Below, piece after piece: positions 47,288 to 58,301 of a DNA stretch of 64,000 nt. Origin of the DNA: Tamarix chinensis (taxonomy: Eukaryota; Streptophyta; Magnoliopsida; Caryophyllales; Tamaricaceae); the NCBI GenBank assembly GCA_030549775.1, contig CM060174.1, forward strand, positions 93,698,132 to 93,762,131. The letters run 5' to 3'. The number at the start of each line of letters is the position of its first letter. Positions within the stretch are counted from its first letter, which is position 1. Under the pieces are notes generated by a model. That model was given only the letters and a program-made list of their open reading frames with translations. It had not been told where the DNA came from and made no database searches. Both the position numbers and the translations under genes were made by a program.

Positions 47288-50200
47288 ATGGAGAGCGACG
47301 ACGACTTCGAGCAGCTAACGCCCTTAGAAGAATCAGCCTCCTCCTCACAACATCAAAATCGAAAGCTCAAACGGCTGAAGAAGACAAACAAGCTCAGTAA
47401 ATCCCCTCTGCGGAAGCCTTCAATCGATTCTGATTTCAGTGTCCTCGATACGCCTCCATTGATGGATTCCATGGACTCTGATGACCTACTGCAACCTGAG
47501 TCTCCGAGTTCTGAGGGTTGTGATAAGGACAACGGTCTTCATAGCTTAGACGGTCTGCTGTATGCTGAAGATCGTCCTGCTGCGAAGAGGGTGTTGACAT
47601 TCGATGATTTTGGTGACGTATTTGATGGAAATGAGGATGATTCAATCGGGGTTTTGGGATTGGAGAAAGAAAATGGTGAGAAGAAAAGAGGAGACTCTGA
47701 GGGAACGAATGACGAGATGGATAAAAGGAAGAAGAGAGCGAAGCGCATTGTCGATAAGAAAGAGACTAAGAGGGCAGGCAACATCACTGACGGTCATATG
47801 AAGCCCAAAATATCAAAAAGGAAGGAGATGGAAGTGAGAAAATCTTCATTTTCCTATGATATCGATTTCCTTTTTATTTTCCACTTTATGGGTGTTCATT
47901 TGCGTGCTTGATTGAAAATTTCAGGGAAGAAAAGCTCAAATTGCGCAACTTGCTGATTTTCAGAGACAACTAAGAGGTATGCAGACTAGGAATGTCGGTC
48001 TTTAGCAACTTCATACGATTGACATCTATGATTTTCTTATTACACTGTCAATTAGGGAAGAAAGGTTTATTTTTTGCATTTCTATTTAATTTTAATTTAC
48101 AGCCACATTCATCTTAGAATATTTTGATTTGTGGGTAGAGAGGAGATATGTTGCATTCGAACCTGTGCCTATGGTGCAGAAGCCTATATCATCTGTCCTT
48201 GAGAGAATCAGAAAGAGGAAAAAGGAAGTCTTAGAAAAGTAAGCTTCAAAGTTACCCTCTGATTTCCTTATTTATTAGATTGATCATTTGTAATGATATG
48301 CCAATTAATATTGAATTGTTTTTGTCGCGGTTGAAGGGCGTTGGTTTTGAATAAGAACCGTCATAGTGACCCACTGAGGGAAGTTATGATGGACAGCGAC
48401 CCTGAAGATGCGCCAGTCATAGAAAGATATACGTGTAAATACGAAGAATCAGTTTCCGAGGAGAAAACTGTGCAATCTGCAGCTAAAGAACCTCTAATAT
48501 CTCATTCAGATGGATATAACGAAGTTACTAAGCAATCTAACTACGAACATGTCTTTCCTGCAACGGTAATTGAATATGTAAATCCTTCTGTACATTTGTA
48601 TGCCATTTGTTGGAACCTATTACTGTTACAAACAAGTTCATTCTTTGTACTTTATACTCTGTAGTGTGATATTTTTCACACTAACTTATGTGTTTGAAGT
48701 TCATCTGATAATAGAGAAACGTAATTCAGTGTGTAAGCTTCATCTGTCACATTCAGGTCATTTCTTCTATCAACATCTCCCATACGATTTTGTTTTGTTC
48801 TGTCATCAAGACCATCCTTCATATTCTCAACGTAATGTATTAGCACTCCTAACTAGCCTCAGTTCAATTTCAACTGATGATGAAGAAACATACAAATATA
48901 TTTATACACATTGTTTGTCACAACTAGGGCTCTCTCTCTATTAACATATATTATACAAGTTCCTTATATTAATTGATAGGCACAACTGATGGTGTGGAGT
49001 TGAAAATAATGTCTTTCTGTAAACTGCCCTTCGGCAATAACTTCCTTTAGCATATGTGTGATTTAGTTCCTAGAATAAACAAGTGGTTTCTACTTCTGGC
49101 TAATAATAGTAGCCTCTTTGATTGACACCATGCATAGTTGCATTCTGTGCATGCTTTTATCTTTGGATTTATATGTACTTGAATCTAAAGTTTTCTTTGA
49201 TTTAACTGCAGATTTTGAACAAAGAAACAAAGCATACATTTCAGGCACCGGTTGACGACACTCAGGTTTGCTTCTTTGCATTAATAACTCGTTGAAATAT
49301 ATTGTTCCATTTCGGCAATCATGTGTACCGAATTGGCTGCCAATTTTTTGTAGGATATATTTCTGGATTCCCAACAGAGTAGATCGCAAGATGACCAATC
49401 AAGTGAGGAACAAGGCATACCTGTGGAAGGGGATCTGGTCAATTTGACTCCAACAATGCCTGAAATTAACTTAAGGATTGATTCTGTACCAATTAATGAT
49501 GACAGGTAATTTCAATGGCTTGGACCTCTCTGACATTGCTTCTGGTTGCATTTGTGCCTGCATTTCAAGTCTAACTACAATTTTCATCATCTCAGGTTAT
49601 AGTAAAAAGTTGAGGTATTTTTATTTAACCTTTTCTAGAACTCAAGGGAGGCGCTTGATTAAATTGTAGGTCATCTGACGAGGAGGATATTGATAAGGAG
49701 AATATTGACCCACGTCAGCAACAACCTAATAGAGGGTTTCTATCTCCGAGGGGTGATCCTGTACAGCAGTTTGTTGATGAAGAGGCTGTTGAAGAAGATG
49801 ATAGTGATAATGACCACATGTGTTTCCAAGATGAAGAGGAGAATCTTGATCCTGAAGAGCTTGAAGATATGATTGCTACTGATTACAAAGAAAAGCCCAT
49901 TGATCATGAAAGACGCAATGAGCTCCATCAAAAGTGGCTTGAGAAGCAGGATGAAGCTGGTACTGAAAATCTTTTGCAAAAACTTGGATGTGGTGTAAAG
50001 CAGACCAATTCATATTTCTGTGAAGATGAAGATGAAGAGAGGAATAACAATGAAGAGGTTGAATTTGATGAAGATGAGGGAGAGGAAGATTCATTTCCTC
50101 CAAATGGTGCTCGTGTAAGTACAAGAAAATTAAAGCAGATGATCCCTCAGATGTTTAATGACAAAGATGATGGTTTTATGTCATCTGATGATGAAGAAAC

Positions 50201-51418
50201 AGAAAAAATATTGAAAAAGCAATGCCTGCTTGAAAGGGCGGTAAGTGTTTTGATTATTTATGGGTCGATGGGGATTATGGTGTTTTAACTTTGAATTTGT
50301 TTTCCTGTCTTGGATCCTTGGATTCCTATTTGGAGAGAACTTATATGATTCTGTCTAATGCCTCTGCTTTTATGATGCTTATCTTTCATTTTTTTAATTT
50401 ATAACCAGGGACTACAAGAAGAAGCCCTACTCGTGCCACCAGCAGAAGATGAGGCATCTCGGGAAGTATTTGGTCGTATAAAGAAGATGAACATAGTGCC
50501 TGAAACAAAGAAAGCCAAAAGAACATGTAAATATCAAATCTGTATCCACTTGAGTTTTACGTTGCCCAACCATACTGACTACTCACTTGTGATATTTTAT
50601 TTATTTGATTACAGCTTTCTTTGGCGCACTTCTGACAAGTGACCCCAGTAATAATTCAAAGGTAAATACACAATAACTCAGACGTTTCACCGCTTATTTT
50701 GGTTTTTGACACTGCAAAATATGGTAGATCTGATTTGAGGATTTGGTATATGCTGATAAAGTTTGATGTGTAGACTTATTGGTTTCATCTTATCTGCCGA
50801 TAATTGCAGTCTTCATTTCTTCGCCGAGCATCAATCCAGTCCATGTCATCAAACCATAAGCAGACATCTTCTTCAACTAGTACTGTCAAATCTTTCATCA
50901 TATTTGGGCGAGATGACAGCAATAGCAGGGGTGCCATTTTGGCATCTGAGGATTCATCAGATGCGGTAATACTCCTCATAAAGTTAAATGTTAACTGAAC
51001 CGTTAAATGTATTTATTATACTACCATCATCCTGCGGATCCATAACTCGAATGTCAGATTCATATGCATCATAAATATTGTTGCAACGGTCAGAAAAAAG
51101 AAAGCAGGTAGGAACTGTCTTTTGAATTACCGATTTGCTAATTTTCTAATCCTTATTTCCCTCGTCCAGAATCAGAGACAGAATCAGCAGAAAAAGAACG
51201 CAACAGCTAACTTTAGTAGCTCTCAAGCGAGATTGAGAACCCAAAGTGCAGAGATACCGTCTGTGGCTGCTTCCAATACCTCGCTATTGAGTGTATTGAG
51301 ACGTTCATCTTCATTACAAATAGCTGATTGTGCTCGAAATAGCCTTGTGGATCATCAAGCTGTATTTGCTGCATTGAAATCCGTGAAGAAACCAATAAAG
51401 ATTGAAGGTCGTTTTTGA
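47288..51418 (+). CDS. MRC1/Claspin-like replication checkpoint mediator (eleven exons)
   Basis: Exon model: 47288-47833, 47925-47976, 48139-48238, 48337-48565, 49212-49265, 49354-49505, 49670-50240, 50409-50526, 50615-50661, 50810-50965 and 51170-51418. All introns are GT-AG, phases agree, and the product is 757 residues. The protein is hydrophilic, with a basic, Ser-rich N-terminus (KLKRLKKTNKLSKSPLRK), a KPISSVLERIRKRK motif near residue 220, and an acidic region in exon 7 (residues about 378-568: EENLDPEELEDMIATDY, then STRKLKQMIPQMF and GFMSSDDEETEKILKK). A conserved tail follows with SFFGALLTSD and ending IKIEGRF. I read this as the plant MRC1-domain family, nuclear adaptors linking the replisome to checkpoint kinases. 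The match is from memory of family motifs and could instead be another acidic nuclear protein. Confidence 0.72.
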
Positions 51419-51923
51419 AGTTCTCTGTGAGGGTGGGTGGGTGGGTCCCTTTCTTTTTGAGGGGGGGGGTCCTTTTTACAAATTACATGTTCATGGATAC
51501 GTATAAATAATGAATCGTTGGTTTGCTTAGTTTGGAACTAATTTATCCATTTTCTTACTTGATAGAAGCATGATGATAGCTCGACTTATTTTTGGCTTAA
51601 CTTGGAACTTATCCGGTTGGCTGCTTGATAGTTGATAGAAGCACTAAAGCTCGACTCAATTCTTTTGATGTATGTAGAATCTTGTACTGTACATTTCTAG
51701 AAACTGAAGTGATGAATGCTAATATTCAATGAGAACACGAGAGGATAGATCAGCTTAAAGCTTAAAACAGTATTAGCATTTTAGGATTTATTCTTTGTTT
51801 CTTAATTCTCTCGTTTTATTTGTTGTTTTTGATCTATTCTTCTCTTCAAAACACTAATTTGTAGACACCCAAAGCCCCAGTCTTGAACTAAGAAGGTTGT
51901 CTAATTTTATTGTATCTGCCCTT
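51419..51923 (+). other. 3' flank of the MRC1-like gene
   Basis: GGGTGGGTGGGTGGGT follows the stop codon closely, then ordinary AT-rich DNA up to the chromovirus insertion. No strong polyadenylation signal stands out, and no coding sequence is seen. Confidence 0.4.
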
Positions 51924-52376
51924 TGTTATAGGTCCTACTTTGGGATCTGGTAATAGGTCTGTTTGTTGTGTTATCAGATTCTGAATCTTTAGTGAAATCT
52001 AATCTATTGACTTTTCTTCTTTTCTTACCTATTTTGAAAGTGTTTAAGGGCTCATTAGAGAGAACCCTTTGATCTCTTTAAGGGCTCATTCGAGAGAACC
52101 CTTTGATCTCTTGTTCATGATTTTTGTGAAGAAAATTGACCGCCCTCTTCATTTTCTCCATTTCTTTTTAAATTCAAACGTACATCAGAAAGAAAATAAC
52201 TACTTGGTAACTGTCTCCTTATTAATAACACACACCATAATACTAATTCAAACTTATAACCGACACACTATAACTTAGAACAACTAATTAATACTTAGTA
52301 AATCCAATCCTATTTGCTGCGCCTTTTATAAGTAATGAGGGCCGAAGGTTGTTGTTGCTCCTGCTTGTCCATAACA
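51924..52376 (-). repeat. 3' LTR of the chromovirus
   Basis: 453 bp, the same length as its partner with no indels. The end of the polyprotein frame runs into it (stop at 52310-52312). It contains a 34-bp direct duplication (52043-52076 and 52077-52110). Confidence 0.95.
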
Positions 52377-52391
52377 TTACTCCCCTGCTCC
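52377..52391 (-). other. Polypurine tract of the chromovirus
   Basis: Read on the minus strand, GGAGCAGGGGAGTAA lies directly before the 3' LTR. Confidence 0.7.
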
Positions 52392-53516
52392 AAAGACTGC
52401 TTGTCCGCAAGCAAGAAGGATGGATAACGCTGCTGTATTTGACTGACATCCTCCCAAGAAGCATCCGCAGGTGAAAGACCCTCCCAATGAATAAGCACCT
52501 GGTCCAATCCTTTATAGAAACGACGATCTAACACTGCCTGAGGACTTGGATGAACTTCACCTTGATGAACCAAAGGTAAGGAAGATGAGACTTCATCATT
52601 GCCGCTGCCATAAAATTTCTTGAGACAAGAAACACAAAAAACAGAGTGGATTTTGGCCTCAGTAGGCAAGTCCAATTTATAAGCAACAGAACCAATGCGG
52701 GCAGCAATACGAAAAGGGCCATAGAACTTGGGAGACAATTTCTTGTTGCTTCGAAGCCGTAAAGAAATTTGACGATAAGGTTGAAGCTTTAATAACACCA
52801 AATCGCCAACCTGAAATTGGACATCACGATGAGAAGCATCATAAACAGATTTCATATGGGCCTGTGCTTGTTGGAGACGATCCTGCAAATCATGTAAAAC
52901 CACATCCCTCTCTTTAAGAGCAACATCCACAGCCTCCAAACGAGAAGAGCCAGGACAATAAGCAAGCAATTTTGGAGGAGACCTGCCGTACACAACATCA
53001 AAAGGGGTAGTCTTCAAGGAAGTGTGGTAACTAGTGTTGTAACAGTACTCAGCCCAAGAGATCCAATCCAACCATTTTTTGGGTTTGTCACTGGTGAAGC
53101 ACCTTAAATATATCTCCACAGTGCGATTCACGACTTCGGTTTGCCCATCTGTTTGAGGGTGATAAGAAGAACTAAAACACAATTGAGTCCCACTAAGCTT
53201 AAACAATTCAGTCTAAAATTTGCTTTTAAAAGTAACATCTCGATCAGACACCACTGTTTCTGGAAGACCATGAAGCTTAAAGATGTTGTCAAAAAATGCC
53301 CAAGCCACAGACACAACGGAATAAGGGTGCGCTAATGGAATAAAGTGGGTATATTTAGAAAAACGATCGACAGCCACAAACAAAACAGATTTACCATGGG
53401 ACAAAGGTAACCCATCAATAAAATCCATTGAAATATCAGCCCATATGTGAACCGGAACTGGTAAAGGTTGCAACACACCTGCTGGATGTAGATGTTCAGA
53501 TTTATGCCGTTGACAT

Positions 53517-53760
53517 CTGTGATGCACGGGGACGGCAGTCAGGTGCCGTCCCCCCGTCCCGGAAACGTCCCCGTCCCGAAAACTCCTCGGAAACGTTTCC
53601 TGATTAAAAATAATATTAAAATTATTTAATTAATATTTTTAATAAAAAATAATTATTAATAATTAAAATTAAATTATATAAGAACTAATTTTAGAAATTT
53701 TGTATTTTTCTCTCTTAATTTTAATATATTTAATCTATTTTTTTAAAAAATATATATATA

Positions 53761-53837
<77 letters not shown>

Positions 53838-53919
53838 TTTGACGTTTCCTGCCGTCCCCGTTTCCTAGATTTTTAAGAAATGCCGTTTCCGCGTTTCGTC
53901 CTGTCCCCGTGCAACACTG
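53517..53919. mobile_element. hAT-type MITE, 403 bp, inside the chromovirus integrase
   Basis: An exact 8-bp duplication GTTGACAT flanks it (53509-53516 and 53920-53927). The inverted termini are CTGTGATGCACGGGGAC on the left and, read from the right, CAGTGTTGCACGGGGAC. The ends are GC-rich (CGTCCCCG and GGAAACG repeats), the middle is AT-rich with a (TA)n run, and no transposase is encoded. The site lies between the CSICQ and RHKSEH parts of the integrase. It adds 411 bp in total, a multiple of three, but carries an in-frame stop at 53873-53875. Confidence 0.9.
53769..53834. repeat. (TA)n microsatellite inside the hAT MITE
   Basis: More than 30 uninterrupted TA units. On the minus strand they read as an Ile-Tyr repeat, which has no coding meaning. 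Confidence 0.95.
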
Positions 53920-56900
53920 GTTGACATATGCTACAAGCGCGGACAAAATCTTGGACATACTGCTTCATCCCCTTCCAATAAAAATCAACAGCCACTCGCT
54001 TCAGAGTTTTCTGATATCCCTCATGCCCCTGGTTATGAAGAGCAGATACAACAGAGTGGATAATAGAAGAATTAGGAAGAAGGAAAACCCGATTCTTGAA
54101 AAACAACAACCCATCATGAAAGTTCCAAGGACCAATTGCTTCGCCATCATGAATCCGTTTAGCCAATTGTTGAATTTCTAAGGAAGAAGCATTAAGTGCA
54201 CGAATCTCATCAAACAACTGTAGTTGAGGCATGGAAACGGCCAACAAGAATGCAACGTCGTCGGTTTGACGGGATAAAGCATCAGCAATAATATTCTCAC
54301 GGCCAGCCTTGTATTCCACCGTGAAATCAAATCCCAAAAGTTTACTTAACCAATGCTGCTGTGGTGAAGTCACAATGCGCTGCTCCAGCAAGAATTTCAG
54401 ACTATAATGGTCAGTCCGAACTACAAAAGAATGACCCCATCAATAAGGACGCCAATGCCGCACTGCCTTGGCCAACCCAATTAATTCTTTCTCATAAGCC
54501 GGTAAACGATGATGGCGTATAGCAAGCAAACGACTAAAATAAGCAATTGGGCGCCCATTTTGTTGTAAAACAGCCCCTAAACCAGTGTTTGAAGCATCAC
54601 ATTCAACCACAAATGGAACTGTAAAGTCAGGCAAAGCCAAAACTGGTGTGGTAGTCATAGCTAATTTCAATTTTTCAAAGGCAACAGTAGTCTCATCAGT
54701 CCAATGAAAAGAATTCTTTTTAAGCATGGCAGTTAATGGGGCAGCAATACTACCATAATTATGAACAAACTTACGATAATAACCAGTCAAACCCAGAAAT
54801 CCCCTCAACCCTTTAACTGTTGATGGGTTTGGCCACTTCACCATAACTTCAATCTTATCTTTATCTGCTGAAACACCTGCTGCTGAAATAATATGGCCCA
54901 AATAAGAAATCTCCAGTTGGCCAAAAGAGCATTTAGGAAGCTTCAAAAACAGCTGCTGAGTCCGAAGAACAGAGAAAACCACACGCAAATGATGAAGATG
55001 TTCTGTCCACGTACTACTATAAATCAATATATCATCAAAGAAAACCATGACAAATTTGCGCAAATGCTGTTGAAAAACATCATTCATCAATGACTGGAAA
55101 GTAGATGGGGCATTGGTTAATCCAAAGGGCATAACAAAAAATTCAAAATGGCCGTGGTGTGTACGAAAGGCTGTTTTTTCAACATCCTCCGGAGCCATTC
55201 GAATTTGATGATAGCCAGAGCGTAAGTCCAGCTTAGTGAAGTACTTAGCGCCATGGAGTTCTTCCAATAACTCGTCAATCACCGGAATAGGAAATTTATC
55301 CTTGACTGTTTTAGAGTTCAAAGCTCTATAATCCACACAAAAACGCCAACTGTCATCAGCCTTCTTAACCAATAGCACTAGAGAAGAAAATGGAGATTGA
55401 CTTGGACGAATAATGCCCTTGGCCAGCATATCTGCACATTGCTTCTCAATTTCATCTTTTTGAAGATGAGGATAGCGGTAAGGTCGTACTACTATGGGAT
55501 CAGTCCCCATCTCTAATACAATATGGTGATCACAAGAACGGGTCGGTGGCAACCCATTGGGCTCTTAAAAAATATCGGCAAATTCTGCCAATAATTTTTT
55601 AATGTGCATCTCTTTATCTAGTTCAATCAGAGTTTTGGTGTGATGAAAAGAGGGAGTGGTAGACTCCTTATTGCCATGTAACTCTATTAACTGGCCAGAA
55701 CTGAAAAACCTCATCCACAAGGCTGTAAAATCCCATTCAATGGGCCCCAAAGATTGAAGCCAAGTAATTCCAAGGACTACACCAAAACAACCCAGGGAGA
55801 GCAAGAAAAGATCGACATGAAATAAATTATTCTGTAGAGAAAGAGGAACACCGGTACACAGACCAGGAGAACACATCTTTTCACCATTAGCCACTGTAAC
55901 TTTGAGATCATCTCTGGGTTGTATAACCAAGCCTAATTTCTCTAGTAAGGACACATCCAGAAAACTATGAGTACTCCCGGAATCAATCAAGAGCAACATT
56001 GGATAGCCATTGATAAAGCCCCGAATTTGCATAGTTTGAGATTGTTGCGCCCCTGTAATAGCATGAAGAGATATGGCAGGTTCCACAGAGTCCGCTAAAT
56101 TCCCTGGATCTGCATTGTCGACAAATAAGTCCTCCACACCTTCTATCCAGAGAAGCCTTTTACACCGATGCCCAGGAGAATAAGTCTCATCACAATTATA
56201 ACAAAGGTTCTTGGCTCTGCGCTCCTCCATCTCAGCCCTACTCAATCGTTTAATGAATGGAGGTTTGGCAGAAGTAACCGCTAAAGGTCGGTTACTAGGT
56301 GAATTTGCCGCCGTCACGCCGGAAGAATAAGTCTTCTTCCCACTCCCTTTACGCTCATAGAGACGAGCCAAACTCATGGCACTGGTCAGATCAGTAGGAT
56401 GGTGCAATTCAACCTCGACTGCAATATATTCTTGGAGGCCACTTAAGAAAATTTCCACTTCTTGTTCAGATGTAAGAGAACTAGCCTGTGCAGATAATTG
56501 TTCAAACCGGTGCTGGTATTCTTCAACAGAGCCAATCTGCCTTAATTTCACCAATTCGCCCAATTTATTGCCATGAACAGAGGGTCCAAAGTGGAGGTGG
56601 CACTGGCTTTTAAAATCTTCCCAAGACAAGTTTGGACGATCTTTATCTAATTTGAGAAACCATAACTGAGCATCATCTTCCAAATGGATGGCCACCAAAG
56701 CAATCTTTTCTGCCTCCGGAGTGCGTTGATGGCGGAAAAAGTGTTCACATCGACTGAGCCAGGCCAAAGGATCACTATCTCCCTTGTATCTTGGAAATTT
56801 GAGTTTGGAAGATCGAGGGGCATAATGGCCACGATCAGCATTATCATCAACAAGCAGCCTCTCCCTAGGGGCACGAGGATGAGTGCCAGAACCTTCAGTA

Positions 56901-57062
56901 CGGGTTGTTGTAACTTCGCGAATCACATCATGCAATTGTGTGAGAATTTCCTGCTTTTCCCTCTCGCGATCAGCACGGTCTCTGGCCCGATCTTCTTGAT
57001 ATAAGGCCAGGAAGGCTTCAAACTGTTGCTGCAAAGTTCTTGGTTCAGCCATTACCAACCTG

Positions 57063-57072
57063 TCTGATACCA
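57063..57072 (-). other. Initiator-Met tRNA primer-binding site
   Basis: On the minus strand TGGTATCAGA begins 3 nt after the 5' LTR, matching the complement of the plant initiator tRNA-Met 3' end, the usual primer of this retrotransposon group. Confidence 0.85.
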
Positions 57073-57075
57073 ATT

Positions 57076-57528
57076 TGTTACAGGTCCTACTCTGGGATCT
57101 GGTAATAGGTCTGTTTGTTGTGTTATCAGATTCCGAATCTTTAGTGAAATCTAATCTACTGACTTTTCTTCCTTTCTTACCTATTTTGAAAGTGTTTAAG
57201 GGCTCATTAGAGAGAACCCTTTGATCTCTTTAAGGGCTCATTCGAGAGAACCCTTTGATCTCTTGTTCATGATTTTTGTGAAGAAAACTGACCGCCCTCT
57301 TCATTTTCTCCATTCCTTTTTAAATTCAAACGTACATCAGAAAGAAAATAACTACTTGGTAACTGTCTCCTTATTAATAACACACACCATAATACTAATT
57401 CAAACTTATAACCGACACACTATAACTTAGAACAACTAATTAATACTTAGTAAATCCAATCCTATTTGCTGCGCCTCTTGTAAGTAATGAGGGCCGAAGG
57501 TTGTTGTTGCTCCTGCTTGTCCATAACA
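57076..57528 (-). repeat. 5' LTR of the chromovirus
   Basis: 453 bp, identical to the 3' LTR except for 9 transitions. It holds the same 34-bp direct duplication. As the upstream LTR it would contain the element promoter, directed away from the window end and towards the MRC1-like gene. Confidence 0.95.
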
Positions 57529-57640
57529 CCCTCCTCATGCAGTCATGCTTGAACAAAGCAAACTAAGGGCAGACCGCATCTATACAGAGAAGGATGACCT
57601 TACTTACCAGTTACCAATACCTTATGAAGGCTAAAAGTTT
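57529..57640 (+). other. Possible orphan terminal exon
   Basis: A TCCTCATGCAG acceptor-like sequence is followed by an open stretch of about 30 codons containing LEQSKLRADRIYTEKDDL and ending YEG plus stop. Its composition is protein-like, unlike the AT-rich DNA around it. The chromovirus sits directly before the presumed acceptor. I do not recognise the protein and found no matching upstream exon, so it could be a leftover or chance. Confidence 0.2.
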
Positions 57641-58255
57641 CAAAGCACTAAGATAAAGTAGGTTTGGCAGTTTGAAGGTCAACGGAAGGCGATTGAGAAG
57701 CCACCATTTTTCAAGCAGTGGGTACTGGATTAAAGTTTGAAATTAGATCACAGTTGGAGTTTCAATCGAAATACTATTGCTACCTTTCTTTTCTCTTTTT
57801 ACACGTGAATTTAAAATGAGATTAAATTTTCAAACTTTAAGCAAATTGAGCATATTGGTATATAATCTTCATTGTGATTTTCTGATTACAATGCTTGGAA
57901 GGAAGAATTTAACAAATTTGTTGATTGACAACTTTTCCTCGAAGCTTTGGATGTTTAGTTAGTGCGATATTCAACATAAAATTAGCTTAGTTGAGGGAAT
58001 CTTTGTTTGAAATGGAATTGTAAAACTTTATTTTTCAAAAACTTTGATTAACTTAGGATTAATATGATCAAAGAGAGTAATACTTTTATTAGCCATATTT
58101 AATTATATCTTTTAAGATAGTTAACATTGATGTAACTATTAAGAGTTTATAGCTCACATGAAATATGTAATAAAGATATAAGTGAATGATTGGAGTTCTA
58201 ATCTTGTTAAAGACTTTTTTTTAGAGAAAATTTAAAGGTTTCACTTAGGATTTTT

Positions 58256-58301
<46 letters not shown>

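Larger units (their letters stand above)
52310..57052 (-). pseudogene. Chromovirus gag-pol polyprotein, one frame with three stops and a MITE
   Basis: All open pieces are in the same frame: 57052-55565, 55552-54440, 54391-53873, 53527-53213 and 53206-52310. The likely start is the ATG at 57052 (MAEPRTLQQQF). Landmarks on + coordinates: retrotransposon gag core about 56500-56800; CYNC...GHRC zinc knuckle about 56160-56205; protease LLLIDSGSTHSF near 55970-56000; RT with [13 protein letters not shown] near 55100-55140 and FFDD near 55030-55045; RNase H VVECDAS near 54590-54610; integrase HHCC finger at 53935-54030; core DFIDG near 53415-53430; chromodomain-like VLIHWEGLSPADASWEDV near 52440-52500. 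Stops are TAA 55565-55567, TGA 54440-54442 and TAG 53213-53215. Excluding the MITE and one duplication copy the frame is about 1443 residues, normal for the family. Confidence 0.93.
51924..57528 (-). mobile_element. Ty3/gypsy chromovirus, nearly complete, recently inserted
   Basis: Two 453-bp LTRs (51924-52376 and 57076-57528) with TGTTA...TAACA ends flank gag-pol on the minus strand. The flanking 5-mers CCCTT (51919-51923) and CCCTC (57529-57533) match at 4 of 5. An initiator-Met-type primer-binding site and a polypurine tract are in place. Domain order is gag, zinc knuckle, protease, RT, RNase H, integrase, chromodomain-like C-terminus, which defines a chromovirus; I do not assign the clade. 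The LTRs differ at 9 of 453 positions (about 2%). Three nonsense codons and a MITE in the integrase make it non-autonomous now. It is convergent with the MRC1-like gene. Confidence 0.95.

Noticed and set aside
52069..52278. Matching 69-codon frames at 52069-52278 and 57221-57430 on the + strand
   Set aside because: They are the two LTRs of the chromovirus read antisense; the match is LTR identity, not a gene pair.
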